Shown: positions 10,663 through 22,445 of the stretch, piece after piece
How positions within the stretch are numbered: position 1 is the first letter of the stretch
Layout of the letters: each line of letters starts with the position of its first letter
Assembly: GCF_009905375.1 (NCBI RefSeq)
Contig: NC_133652.1
Span: 121,975,797-122,039,796 of the forward strand
Origin: Apium graveolens
Lineage: Eukaryota > Streptophyta > Magnoliopsida > Apiales > Apiaceae
DNA: 64,000 bases
Reading direction: 5' to 3'
Program-made: the position numbers and the translations under genes
The notes under the pieces: generated by a model
What the model saw: only the letters and a program-made list of their open reading frames with translations
What the model was told of the DNA's origin: nothing
Databases searched by the model: none

Positions 10663-13600
10663 ATGGCACCTAAGGATTTAATCATTGATGGAGCTAAGTT
10701 TGTTCCAAACAACTATGCTGCAATTCTTGATCATGCTGAAGCTCCATCTGAATTGCATTTTGTGCAAGATCTTCTTGCACACAGTGAGATTGGGTATGCA
10801 CTGACCCAACCTTCAGTCTTTTCGAGCCAACAAGTTCTGACATTTTGGCGGACTGGGCACTTTGATGATGGTGGTAAACATGGCACTCCCGGTATTGTTT
10901 TCGAAGTGGGTGATTCCTCTTATGTACTCACTCCTGGTACAATACGCAAAGCTCTACATCTCCCAGAAGATTGTACCTTTTCAATTCCAGAAGAATCAGC
11001 TCTTCAGGAGTTAATGGCAAATTTGGGGTATGAAAGGAGTTTGGCAAAACTTGGGCAGTTGAAACGGGCTCATATCAGAAGAGAATGGAGCTTCTTCTTC
11101 CACTGCATCACCAAAGCTTTTGGGAACAAATGTTCGAATTTTGATGCTATCCCAATTCTGAGTCAGCACATAGGGTATGCTATTATCCATCAAACTCATT
11201 TTGATTTTGCAACTGGAATAATTGGTTTTACTGGGGATAGGATGACAGAGGATAGGAATGTTGTCTATTTTGCTAGATTCTGTCAACTTATATATACTTT
11301 TTGTACTGATGAACCTCAATTAATCAGTTCCTCAATCCCACCTTTTAGAGTTGCAAAACGATACTTTAATGACCTGGTAAATGCTGATACTAAGAAATCA
11401 GTGGTTAGACCATTACAGATTCCTCAGTCTGTAAAACAGATCTTAGTAAATGCTGATCCTCATACTTATAGATCTGTTTACTCTGATGTCCAACCAACCA
11501 CAAACACCCAAAAACCATCATCCTCAGCACCTACCACTCATTCTACTCAACCTACCCTCAGGACATATCTCAAATCCTATCTCTCCACTTCACAGACTGA
11601 TCAACCCTCAGCCTCAGCATTTACTGTGAAGCCTTCTTCCTCCAAGCCAAAGAGGACAAAAACTGTTCCTCAAACACCTCAAAAGAGAAGGGGGATTACC
11701 TTGAGAGATGAATCTGATACTGAGGAACAGGTTCCTTCTTCAGAACCTGTTGTAAGTGAAGCTGAGAAAAAGACTTCTCAGAAGGATTCTGGAATTGGGG
11801 GATCTAGGCTTCTCAAAGGCTTAGAAGAATGACAGTTAATGAAACTCCCAAGGAATCCAAATCAACAAAGAGATACCAGAAATAGAGGGCAAAAAGGCTA
11901 GTTTCAGATGATGAAGAGGAAGCAGCTAAGGAAGGGGATCAGGAATCTCTGATCTCACAAGACAAGAAATTTGCTCCAGTCACTTCTTCTCCATCAACTC
12001 CATCTAAGGAAGCTGCTACTGAAAAGGCCAACACACCATCTGTGTCTCCTGTTCAAAAGTCTGTCTCTCCTGTTGATCCAGGCCTAAGTTCTGAAATTGA
12101 TATTCAGAACCTGGTTGTGCCTGAAATACTTTTCTTAGAAGCTCCACCAGCAACTAATCCTTCTACAACACCTGTTCCTGATGCTGTTCAAACTCCAGAG
12201 TTAATAACAACATCTTCTCTGAATCATGATGCAGATGATCAGACTTTAGGTGAGCATCAGGATTTGGCTGTTGATCAGAACTTAGAACAAGATCAACAAT
12301 TAGAGGATGCTAAAGTCTCTATTGCTACTCACACTGTTGTCTTATCAGAAGATACTGATTCTTTAAGTTCTGATGCTGCAAATACAGGAGATACTGGTGA
12401 TGCTGCTCTAACTGCAGATGCTGATTCAGCAGGTCCTTCAGGACATGCTCCTCAACAGACTATTCTAAAGTCTGAACTGGTTAAGAAGTTTGTTACCGGA
12501 GAAGCACCAGTACCTTGGAGTGAAACTCCTGCAGGTCAGGAGTGGACTAAGGAATGGAACTCAGTTTCCTGTGTTCCAACTGAAAAGCATCTTGCTGAGC
12601 ACTTGACTAAAGCTGATGCAATGTTAAATACTGATGATTTCAAAACCCAGCTTAGAGTCACTGCATTGAGTACTAAACATCTACAAGGTCTTCATTCAAC
12701 TACTCATGCAGAGCTACACAAGATTCAGGAGAACTTTATCAAACAGGAACAAGTTTGGAAAATTGATAAGAAAAAGTTCTTCCAACCTACCATTGACAGG
12801 ATTGCTTATATTGAGAAGACTCAAGATCATCAACAAGCTCAGATTGATGAAATTCTGAAAAATCAAGCTTCTCAGCAATTACAACTAACTGAAATCCAAT
12901 CTTCAGTGGAATTGCTTATCTCTCTACTACTGCCTGCTGATGCCAAAAAGGGGGAGAAAGTAATTAATTCCAAATGCAAGACTGACAAGACACTGACAGG
13001 AAATGATAATGAAAAAGATGATCAAGGAAACTCTGAAATGGGTAGAGGTCATAGTCAAGGTAGAGGATTCACATCAAGACAAGCTAGTCACAGGTTAAGT
13101 TCTGATACTGGGAAGAGAATAAGTTCTGCTACTGGTAAAAGGATAAGTTCTGATGAACTTTTAGATCTTGATGAGGAAATGTCAAGACAGTTATTTCTTC
13201 AGGAAAATCCAGGAATGGACTTGGAGAGTTTAATGAAAGAAGAAGCTAGGTTTAAATCAGAGAAAGTCACATCTAAATCTGAAGCTTCTGGTAAAAAGCC
13301 ACTTCCAAAACTCAAAGGCATTGTGATCAAAGAAAGGACACATACTGAAGCAATATTGGCTAGATCATAACCGCAGATGGATCCAAGATCCAAGGGTAAA
13401 GAAAAGGTTGGTGAACCTATCAAGGTTTATGTGCCTCCTGAGGATGAAGAAATTACTGATGAAAAGGATAATCTTGCTCTGACTTCAAGAAAAGTTCTTA
13501 AAACAACCTCTGACATGGCTCAAGTTGTTCAGAGTCAAGAAATTGTAAGTTCTGATATTCAGAAGAAGCAAGTAACCTCTTACATAGCTCAAGTTAACTT

Positions 13601-14390
13601 GATATCAGAAGATAGACCAAAGACACTCCTACCAGGATTCACCAAAGCAAAACAGACTCAACCTTTGAAGACTACTGCAAGTGGTTTTGGAGCAAGAGTA
13701 ATTACTGGAAAGGAAGCTAGAGATAAAACTAGATTGGGAAGTGCTGATGAAAGGAGAATACATAACAATACCGATGATCCAACTTCCTTGAGTGAACCAG
13801 GTATTGGAGCAACTCCTCAGAGATTGAATCAACTGGAATCTGTACAGATGGTTTACCATACCTACTTGAAAGAATACATCATGTTGTATTTCATGACAGA
13901 TGATAGGGTTTATCATATAAGACAAAATGCCATTCCATTGAAGTATTTTGAAGAATTGGAGCATGTACTTTTCTTACTTCAAGTGGATGACAGAATAACA
14001 GGGACTGCTACAAACTATTTAAAAGAACAGATTCAGAGACATAAAAGGCTTTATTCTGTTAAGTCTGACAGCATATATGTTCCAAAGTACAGAGATCACA
14101 ATGGTGATATTGTTGATATGAAACCTAATACTATACAGATCAGAACATATCTTGGTATTAAGGGACTTGAATTCAATCTGGAGTCTGACAAAGCCTATGT
14201 CATAAGACTAGATCAGGAGTTGAGAAAAGCAAAGATCAATGATCTCAGAGCTACAATCTTTCAAACTGGTGAAGATACTGCAGAGCTTAAAGATGCCAAA
14301 AGGAGAATGATTGATGAACTCAGATATGCTGAGAAATGTTTGTTGAAGAACTATCTCAGAATAACTCCTGACATCAGAGAGATCAGATGA
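10663..14390 (+). pseudogene. Large accessory frame (about 1240 codons) in the Cop2 tail, broken three times
   Basis: It starts at ATG 10663 and ends at TGA 14388-14390. The frame shifts once near 11816 (one base missing in a run of A), then meets TAG at 11883-11885 and TAA at 13368-13370; otherwise it is continuous. Residues 1-240 look globular and Trp/Phe-rich (LTFWRTGHFDDGG, REWSFFFHCITKAFG, FDFATGIIGF). A long Ser/Thr/Pro and acidic middle follows, then a helical segment near 12690-12920 (QAQIDEILKNQASQQLQLTE), a basic linker, and a second folded-looking part at the end (MVYHTYLKEYIMLYFMTDD, DELRYAEKCLLKNYLRI). Proteins like this accompany SIRE-type Copia elements in other plants, as far as I recall. 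I see no signal peptide or membrane anchor, so 'envelope-like' is not supported. Function unknown. Confidence 0.7.
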
Positions 14391-14589
14391 TGAAGCTAAG
14401 TCGAAGATCTACAACTGCTTAAATTCTGATATTTGTACAGACTGAAGTTGTTATCAGAAGTTGATTATTGGTAAAACTTTAAGGACTGTAAGTTGTAGTT
14501 ATCTAGTCTAATTCTCATGTATTTGTACTTAATGTTTTTGACATCATCAAATATCTGTTAAACTTGTATATTATGCTAATTTACAAGTT
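14391..14589 (+). other. Cop2 3' untranslated stretch before the polypurine tract
   Basis: About 200 bp of AT-rich sequence with TTCTGAT variants (AAATTCTGATATTTG near 14421) and no reading frame. Confidence 0.5.
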
Positions 14590-14597
14590 GGGGGAGA
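14590..14597 (+). other. Cop2 polypurine tract
   Basis: GGGGGAGA followed by one T directly precedes the LTR start TGTTAGATAT. It has the same form as the tract of Cop1. Confidence 0.85.
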
Positions 14598-14973
14598 TTG
14601 TTAGATATATTTGATAATGTCATGGCTAATATAATTTATGTTTAGATTTCAGATCTTACTTAACAGGACAAATCAGTACTTAACTATTGATCAGTACTTA
14701 TACTGGAAGTCAGGACTTAAGGATATCAGTACTTATATTATCAGGAGATAATCATCAGAATTTAGATATCAGAACTTAAGTGCTGAAGGACGATCAGATA
14801 AGGACAGTAGCTGATTAAAGGAAAGAAGATCAAGATAAATATAAGAAGAGATATGCATGAAGAAGGAGTTCTGTGAAGAATGGAATACTTGGATGAAAAG
14901 ATATCTGATTGATATGTTTTAGGAAGCAGAATTATATTCCATATCAATTAGCGATTATCTTGTAACTGTGTAG

Positions 14974-14982
14974 TATATAAAC
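14974..14982 (+). promoter_or_regulatory. TATA box of the Cop2 LTR
   Basis: TATATAAAC in the LTR, about 210 bp before the LTR end, is the likely core promoter. In the upstream copy of this LTR it would drive the element RNA. Confidence 0.55.
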
Positions 14983-15178
14983 ACAGACATAGGGTTTACA
15001 CTATAAGTGTTATCATATTCGAGAAGATTATTAATTATAACCCTAGCAGCTCTCGTGATATTTGTTCATCACTGAGAGGTAACAGTTCCACACTGTAACA
15101 GAGTTTATTATTTCAATAAAGTTTGTTTTCTGTTACTTAATATCGATTTGATTGTATTATACACTGTATTCACTCCCC

Positions 15179-15183
15179 TCTAC
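15179..15183. other. Target-site duplication TCTAC of GyA, left copy
   Basis: TCTAC precedes the TGTAACACCCCC end of GyA and recurs at 57001-57005 after its TTATTACA end. Joining the flanks with one copy restores a continuous Cop2 LTR. Confidence 0.95.
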
Positions 15184-15478
15184 TGTAACACCCCCAAATC
15201 CGGGGTCGGGGATCCGGGTTGTCACGAGTTCCATTTCCCTTAATAACACCCAATCTTAATAATTAATCAACTACTCTGTACTTTGACCCCACAATAAACA
15301 CACACACCACAAGTTATAGTCTCAGAGATGATCATCCAAAAATAATCACAAGTCGTTTTATTCCACAATTACATGCCAATACACCTTAAACAGGTTTCTG
15401 AATAAATTTACATTTTCTTTGCCATTATTACAATTCGTAAATATACATAATCTGGTACATCAAAAGTTGAAGCCTAGT

Positions 15479-15580
15479 CTATTGGTATTTCCCTACCTCA
15501 GCTACAGTGACTTCAACACCTATAGGAAACTGCGGAATGCTTCCTATCCGCTCGCGAATTGGAAGCTTGGTCCTGTTCAT
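15479..15580 (-). CDS. 33-codon small frame in the GyA 3' LTR
   Basis: Reads ATG to TAG on the element's sense strand, starting MNRTKLPIRERIGSIPQFP. The same frame with the same length occurs in the GyC 3' LTR and, with a diverged sequence but the shared pattern RxRxGSxPxxP, in both GyB LTRs. It ends near an AG|GTAGG that could act as a splice donor. Function unknown; it may be a leader peptide, the first exon of a lost gag, or chance. Confidence 0.35.
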   Translation of the reverse strand: MNRTKLPIRERIGSIPQFPIGVEVTVAEVGKYQ

Positions 15581-18500
15581 CTTATCTATCTGATGTTGTG
15601 TGATGAAAGAAGAAAGCAAGGGTGAGCAGCAAGCCCACTAAAATAATATGTATAATGATTAACAATATATGAGCCTACTCATAATACTCATGAAAGTCTT
15701 GGTCAAAAGAAATGAACCAAGTTGATATCTTAATGCGATGAAGTCGCAAAATATTCAGTATATATATACATATATACTTTTCAAAATATTGGAAGTCCTC
15801 TTCCATGCATAATATACACAAAGTCCCAGTGTATAACTGTATAAAAATATCATTGCAAGGTGATCTCATATATCTAACCTTGTCTCAACGTTTTTCTGAA
15901 AATCTTTGTCATGCATAAGATAATCATTTACTAGATATAAGTTTAAAAGATGAAGTTACAAGATACTCCAATATACTTATATCTTTTCCAAATACTACTT
16001 GAACTACCACCATTCAAGTTATAATTAGTTTCCAAAGTTCATCACATAGATGAGACTACAAGACCAGATTTGAATAGATTAAATCTTTAAAATATCATCA
16101 AAATAAAATGAAGTTACGAGATACTTCATTTGATGTAAACATCATTTTGAAAACTTGACCTTGCCAACACTCAACAATCGCCCAACCGTAGCCTTTCTAT
16201 CGAAGTGCTCTGGGTAGTGTTGCAGAAATATCCAATTGGATGATGAACTCATTACGGGAGTTTGCCGCGCCAGGAAGACCACTTACGATGATCAGTCGTA
16301 GTAGTGCAACCCCACCATTTTCTACATGTAGAGGAGAACCTGTCGGATTTACTTGTCAACCGAACACTGAACTCCTAAGGAATGGACCGCCTTAGCGGAA
16401 CTTCCAGGCCATTTGGGCCAATATAATAAGGCTGGGCCGGCGCCACTGGACCACTTACGCCACTCCTAGTTCAGATGAAATCCATGACTCTGAAACGTAA
16501 AGCTCGTTCCCCCTTCCCCAAGTAGAAACTTGTTGATACGGCTCCACCAAGAAGTCGTATCTAGTTGGAAAGGAAAACTCACCGATATTTCCCAGGCGAA
16601 GCCTGTTAATGGATTAACTTGTTCCAAGAATTTTACTTCCCGAGTGTTGGGTAAGTAATCAATTCATTTATCAAAGCAGCAACCTTGTTGCGAATATAAA
16701 ACACACCACAGAGCCGGATCCCTCAGGTTTTGAGCGAGTATTTAAATCCCCTTAAAAAGGAAGATCTTAAATATAAAAATGAGTTTTGGGATCCACTCTA
16801 ACTTTTAAAAATCATTTTGAAGACTCGAAAACACTTTATAGAGTGTTTGGAGTAAAGCTGATTTAATGAAGTAAATCAGTCCCCAAAATATTTAGAAAAT
16901 GACTGAATATTATTATTTAAATAATATTCCCATAAAGAATAATCTTTATAAAAATAATTGAAGTAGAAGTATTAAAACTTATACTTGAAATGGATATCAA
17001 ATAACCAACGATATACTTATATGAAAGTACTATCTTTATTTGAATAATCGAAAATAAGTTTGATTATTGACACCTTATTCTTTAATAAAATAAAGAATAT
17101 ATCTCAGCAAATAATCGGAGTCATAGATCCTCAAATGAATATTCAAATAATATTCATTAAATAATATAAACTGAGTCATAAGCCCTCGAATGAATATTCA
17201 AAATAATATTCATTTAATATAAAGGAGTCATACGCCTTCGAATAATATTCGAAATAATATTTAATAATAAAATAAAGCTAAAGTTATCCAATAAACCTTA
17301 TTCGATTAATAGTTTTGAAAACTATGACCATATATATATATAAGTATATATATATATATTTATATCCATATATACAAAACCTACTCGGGATCCTCGACTC
17401 CCGGTTGTAGAAAATATTTTCACCTTTGGGTCCCTATACTAAGGGTATATGCAAATTACCGCTATCCTCTAGCATAGGTATTATCAACTGAATCAATTGA
17501 ATCGACAGATATATATCAAGATTACGAAACAGAAATGCATATATACCGTATCAGCATGCTCCAATATATCGCAAAATTTGCTAATAACAATCATGCACTT
17601 ATCACAAGATAATGCATATATATATATTTACATCACAACAACAGTATAACGGGTAGAAAACTTGCCTGAGCGACTGGGGGTTACGAATGGCTCGGGACGA
17701 GTCTGGTAACCTATAAACAACAAGTAAGTTGGAATTAAACCAAAGTCACTTGTAAATCTGTACTTTAACTAACTTAGACTCTAACGCTTGTTTTGCGCTT
17801 ACTGATTCTCTTAAGTCACTCGAGTACCCTCGGCTCCACCATTTTTAATAATTTAACCTTTACATGTTTTAAGGCGATTCCTTCGCGAGTGTCTTACCAA
17901 CTGCCTAACACACTTACCATAAATGTTTCATACATTAATTAACCCTTTTTGGTCTTTAACCTATGTTTCAAAGTAAGGCGAGGGGAAAAGTTTCGTTCGC
18001 GAAACACCGTTACTTGAAACGGTCATTTCTCCTAAACCGTGCATCGGAATCGAACGAACTACATATCAAAACGAAGCTCGTAACATGAGCTATCTAAACA
18101 TGGCAATGGCCAAAATATAGCAGGGGGTTCCCGGGTCCTAATGTTGTGCACAAAAACAGTCTAAAGAAAATCGGACGTTACGACGGCTATGTTTACGCGA
18201 TTTCCCAATTGTAAACCATTCAAAACCAACCACAATTCAACCTCAAATCAAACACACAACCAACATCCATCCAAACCACATCATAACAGCCCCAACAAAT
18301 CCACATTAACCATTTATACTTATTCCCCACATGAACTAAAAGCTTTACTTAGGTTCTTTAACTAATTATCAAGATTTACCACTCCAACAATACCACAAAA
18401 TCAACTAATCTCTACAAACTCAACCAAACTTCAAACAATCAAGCATCATGCTTCACATATACTATATCAAACATATTCATTCCTAATTACTCAAAACTAA

Positions 18501-18973
18501 AGCTAGGGTTTGTAGTTTATACCTTCCTTGGAGAGTGGAGAATCAAGAGAATGGCTTGGAATCACCCTTAAAGTCCTTATCCAAGCGTAATCTAAACAAA
18601 ACTTCAAGAACACAAATTTTATTTCTTGAAAAACACTATTCACCATCTTCTTCCATTATTTATAGAAAAAGATTGGCTTGGAATTAGAAGCTTAAACTTA
18701 TAGGAAGTAAGTAACTATCCATGGGGAAGCTTAGATAATTACCTTGCTAAATAGTAAGTGGTGGAGCTTGGATCTTCAATTTTTAAGAAATGGGCCGAGA
18801 GCTAGCTTGGGAAGAAAGAGATTTTTGTGTTTTGTTTGATGAAAAATGAAATGTTTGCTTGGTTGGTTGATTTTTTGTGTTGTTTTTAGTTAATTACCTT
18901 GTTGCCCTTGAGTTTGTGTGGTTAAAAAGTCACCACATCTCCTTCCTTCCCATGTCATGCTTGTGTCATCCTC

Positions 18974-19219
18974 ATGATGTCATTCTCCCCTCCTTGTCCT
19001 CTTCTCATTGGTTGGGTGACATCATCCTCTCTAATCCCTTTGATTAACTTCCTAATTGTTTGCGTAATGACCGCTGATCTGTTATACGGTTCGCTTAACT
19101 TTCGTTTTCGTTTATCGTTTGAGGGATCATACCCGGGATCTTATTACTTAGGTTCCCTTAACCTTTCTCAATACATTATATTCCTTTTTATGATCCTCTA
19201 TTATAATCCTTTAATTTAA
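18974..19219 (+). other. Antisense open frame in the GyA 3' LTR (81 codons)
   Basis: An ATG-started frame opposite to the element's transcription, ending LSQYIIFLFMILYYNPLI with a hydrophobic tail that could span a membrane. The same end occurs in all six LTR copies here (20290-20631, 30017-30358, 39196-39441, 49036-49281, 56517-56762). Expression is not supported; it is listed because it stays open in two diverged subfamilies. Confidence 0.25.
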
Positions 19220-19466
19220 ATCCTTTTATCCTGTTACCTTATACTCAATTCTTTCCGTATCTAGTGTATTTCTGGGAAAAACCAAAGTGTTCGGATTTGG
19301 ATTCTGACGATCTTTACATACACTTATATCCCATATAAAGTACTAATAAAATCTCAGAATATCCATATCAGAACCCCTACATAGTGTGGCATGAAAAGTT
19401 TTCTCATTCAGCAAAAACACTATTCATAAGGGTTTCAAAAATTTCCCAAAAATTGGGGTTATTACA

Positions 19467-20040
19467 GTCTCCCCTCCTTAAAAGGATTCCGTCCCGGAAT
19501 CAAATTGAAAATAAATAGGGATACTCTTTTAGCATTGCACTTTCTAACTCTCGAGTAAATTTTTCCACATTGTGGTCCTACCACCAAACTCCGCCTAGTT
19601 TGATAACCCTTCTCCTAAGTGCTTGTTCCCTTTTTACTCTATAACCCTTCCTGGTTGCTCCATATAGGTTACGTCTGGTTGCATGTCTATGCGCTCATAT
19701 GCCCCTAATTATCTGGCATCCGAATTACACTTCCTTAACATTGATACGTGAAACATGTTATGACTTGCTACAGGTTCGGGGGTAGGGCTAGCTCATATGC
19801 TAATTTCCCAAACGTCTTAATATATCCAAGGGTCCAACAATTGGTGGACTTAGCTTTCCTTTCTTTCCGAATCTCATTAACCCCTTCCAAGGGAATACCT
19901 ATAACAACACTAGGTCCCCTACTTCCCATTCCTTGTCCTTTCGTGTCAAATCAACATACTTCTTATGTCCTTCCTGGCTACTACCAGTCGTCCTCTAATT
20001 AGATCTATTATATCCCTGGTCCTTTGGACTACTGCGGGTC
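19467..20040 (-). pseudogene. pol: GyA integrase C-terminus and chromodomain remnant, with polypurine tract
   Basis: Next to the LTR on the minus strand is the tract AAGGAGGGGAGAC (19467-19480). Beyond it the minus strand gives broken frames resembling the integrase C-terminal barrel and a chromodomain (RVLRRRVIKL-like and NVEKFTRELE-like pieces, about 19540-19660). Several stops and shifts interrupt them. The segment ends at the GGGTC where GyB is inserted and continues at 33936. Confidence 0.65.
20036..20040. other. Target-site duplication GGGTC of GyB, left copy
   Basis: GGGTC flanks GyB on both sides (20036-20040 and 33931-33935). The GyA sequence is continuous when one copy is kept. Confidence 0.95.
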
Positions 20041-20483
20041 TGTAATAACCCCAAAAATTTTCAACTTTTTGTAACCCTTGTGAATAGTGTTTTAGCTGAA
20101 TGAAGAAAACTTTTCATGCCACACTATGTAGGGGTTCTGATATGGATATTCTGAGATATTATTAGTACTCTATGTAGTATATAAGTGTATGTAAAGATCG
20201 TCAGAATCCAATTCCGAACACTTTGGTTTTTCCCGGAAATCCACAAGATACGGAGAGAATTGAGTATAAGGTAACAGGATAAAAAGGATTTAAATTAAAG
20301 GATTATAATAGAGGATCATAAAAAGGAATATAATGTATTGAGAAAGGTTAAGGGAACCTAAGTAATAAGATCCGGGGTATGATCCTTCAAACGATAAACG
20401 AGAACGAAAGTTAAGCGAACCGTATAACAGATCAGTGGTCATTAGGCAAATGATTAGGAAGCTAATCAAAGGGATTAGTGGGG

Positions 20484-20545
20484 ATGATGTCATCCAACCA
20501 ATAGAAAGAGGACAAAGGAGGGGTGATGACATCACAAAGTGATGT
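20484..20545 (+). promoter_or_regulatory. Cluster of bZIP-like and CCAAT motifs in the LTR
   Basis: GATGATGTCATCC, CCAACCAATAG and TGATGACATCACAAAGTGATG follow within about 60 bp. TGATGTCA/TGACATCA resembles plant bZIP sites and CCAAT is a general promoter element. The cluster lies about 300 bp before a TATA-like CTATAAAT (about 20835). Related clusters occur in the GyA and GyC LTRs (for example 39388-39450). The regulatory role is inferred from sequence only. Confidence 0.35.
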
Positions 20546-22130
20546 AGGCATGACATGGGAAGGAAGGAGGTGTGGTTGAATGAGAACCACACAAATTCAA
20601 GGGCAACAAGGTAATTGACTAAATCAAACAAAACAAAAACCTAGCAACCAAGCAAAACAAATCACAAAACACCAAATCCTCCATTTCTTCATGAAGCTCT
20701 CGGCTTCTTTCTTAAGAAATGGGAAGTCCTAGCTCCTCCACTTGCTATTTTACAAGGTAATTATCCTAGCTCCTCCTAGTTAAGTTACATACTTCCTATA
20801 AGTTTAAGCTTCTAAATCCAAGCCAATCTTTTTCTATAAATCATGAAAGAAGATGGTGAATAGTGTTTTTCAAGAACTAAAATTTGTGTTCTTGAAGTTT
20901 TGTTTAGATTAAGCTTGGATAAGGACTTTAAGGGTGATTCCAAGCCATTCTCTTGATTCTCCACTCTCCAAGGAAGGTATAAACTACAAACCCTAGCTTT
21001 AGTTTTGAGTAATTAGGATTGAATGTGTTTGATATAGCATATGTGAAGCATGATGCTTGATTGGTTGAAGTTTGGTTGAGTTTGGAGAGATTAGTTGGTT
21101 TTGTTGTATTGTTGGAGTTGTAAATCTTGGTAATTAGTTAAAGAACCTAAGTAAAGCTTTTAGTTCATGTGGGGAATAAGTATAAATGGTGAATGTGGAT
21201 TTGTTGGGGCTGTTATGATGTGGTTTGGAGGGATGTTGGTTGTATGATTGATTTGGGGTTGAATTGTGGTTGGTTTTGAATGGTTTAAATATGGGAAATC
21301 GCGTAAACATAGCCGTCGTAACGTCTGATTTTCTTTAGACTGTTTTTGTGCATAACATTAGGACCCGAGAACCCCCTGCTAGATTATGACCATTGCCATT
21401 TCTAGATAGCTCATGTTACGAGCTTCGTTTCGATATGTAGTTCGTTCGATTTCGATGCACGGTTTAGGAGAAACGACCGTTTCAAGTAACGGCGTTTCGC
21501 GAACGAAACTTTTCCCCTCGCCTTACTTTGAAACATAGGTTAAAGACCAAAAAGGGTTAATTAATGTATGAAACATTTATGGTAAGTGTGTTAGGCTATT
21601 GGTAAGACACTCGCGAAGGAATCGCTTTAAAACTCGTAAAGGTTAAATTATTAAAAATGGTGGAGCCGAGGGTACCCGAGTGACTTAAGCGAATCAGTGA
21701 GCGCAAAACAAGCGTTAGAGTCTAAGTTAGTTAAAGTATAGATTTACAAGTGATTTTGGTTTAATTCCAACTTACTTGTTGCTTATAGGTTATCAGACTC
21801 GTCCCGAGCCTTTCTCACCCCCAAGTCGCTCAGGCAAGTATTCTATCCGTTATACTGTTGTTGTGATGTATACACTTGTATATGCATTATCTTGCGATAG
21901 ATGCATGTTGGTTATTTAGCAAATTCTTGCGATATATTGTAGCATGTGATATGGTATATATGCATGCCTGTTTCATATTCTTGAAATATATATCTGTTGG
22001 TTCAGTTGATAATACCTATGCTAGAGAATAGCGGTAACTTGCATATACCCTTAGTATAGGGACCCAAAGGTGAAAATATTTTCTAAAAATCGGGAGTCGA
22101 GGATCCCGAGTAATCTTGTATATATGGATA

Positions 22131-22133
22131 TGG

Positions 22134-22169
<36 letters not shown>

Positions 22170-22176
22170 ATATATG
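22131..22176. repeat. (TA)n microsatellite in the GyB 5' LTR
   Basis: An almost pure TA tract split by TTTATA. The matching tract in the 3' LTR (31860-31892) is shorter, as expected for a slippage-prone repeat. Confidence 0.9.
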
Positions 22177-22246
22177 GTTATAGTTTTCCAAACTATTAAT
22201 CGAATAAGGTTTATTCGATAACTTTAGCTTTATTTTATTATTGAAT

Positions 22247-22445
22247 ATTATTTTGAATATTCATTCGAGGGCTTATGACTCTTTTATATTATTTATTGAA
22301 TATTATTTCGAATATTATTCGAAGGCGTATGACTCCTTTTATTTATTTATCTGAATATTATTCGAATATTATTCGAGGACTTATGACTCTTTTATATTAT
22401 TTATGAATATTATTTGAATATTCATTTGAGGATCTATGACTCCGA
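22247..22445 (+). repeat. Approximately 60-bp tandem repeat in the GyB 5' LTR, four copies
   Basis: Each unit reads roughly GAATATTATT, GAATATTCATTCGAGG, then CTTATGACTC and a T-rich spacer. Four diverged copies occur here, five in GyC LTRs (41082-41340, 50922-51180) and three in GyA LTRs (17100-17270 on the minus strand). Each unit is itself partly palindromic (GAATATTC). Confidence 0.8.

Larger units (their letters stand above)
14599..15183 (+). repeat. Cop2 3' LTR, first 585 bp
   Basis: Starts TGTTAGATATATTTG after the polypurine tract and breaks off at 15183, where GyA begins. Its last 18 bp reappear at 57006-57023, giving a 603-bp LTR with TG...CA ends. It contains a TATA box (TATATAAAC, 14974-14982) and repeated CAGTACTTA-type motifs at about 14670-14735. 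ATCAGAACTT at 14768-14777 is the reverse complement of the motif found all over the element body. Confidence 0.9.
15184..19466 (-). repeat. GyA 3' LTR (4283 bp)
   Basis: Bounded by TGTAACACCCCC and TTGGGGTTATTACA on the plus strand. It pairs with 38562-38949 plus 53115-57000. Contents on the element strand: an antisense-open stretch near the start, a (TA)n tract near 17325-17360, three copies of an approximately 60-bp AT-rich unit (about 17100-17270), a GC-richer stretch with TGTTGGCAAGG-type sequence near 16160-16600, and a 33-codon sense frame at 15479-15580. Its outer parts resemble GyC LTRs while the stretch around 18220-18600 resembles GyB LTRs, so it appears to be a mosaic. Confidence 0.93.

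Noticed and set aside
11011..11319. Minus-strand frame of 102 codons inside the long Cop2 tail frame.
   Set aside because: It is antisense to the better supported frame and has no features of its own.
17325..17362. (TA)n tract as a possible promoter or origin.
   Set aside because: It is a slippage-type microsatellite that varies between paired LTRs.
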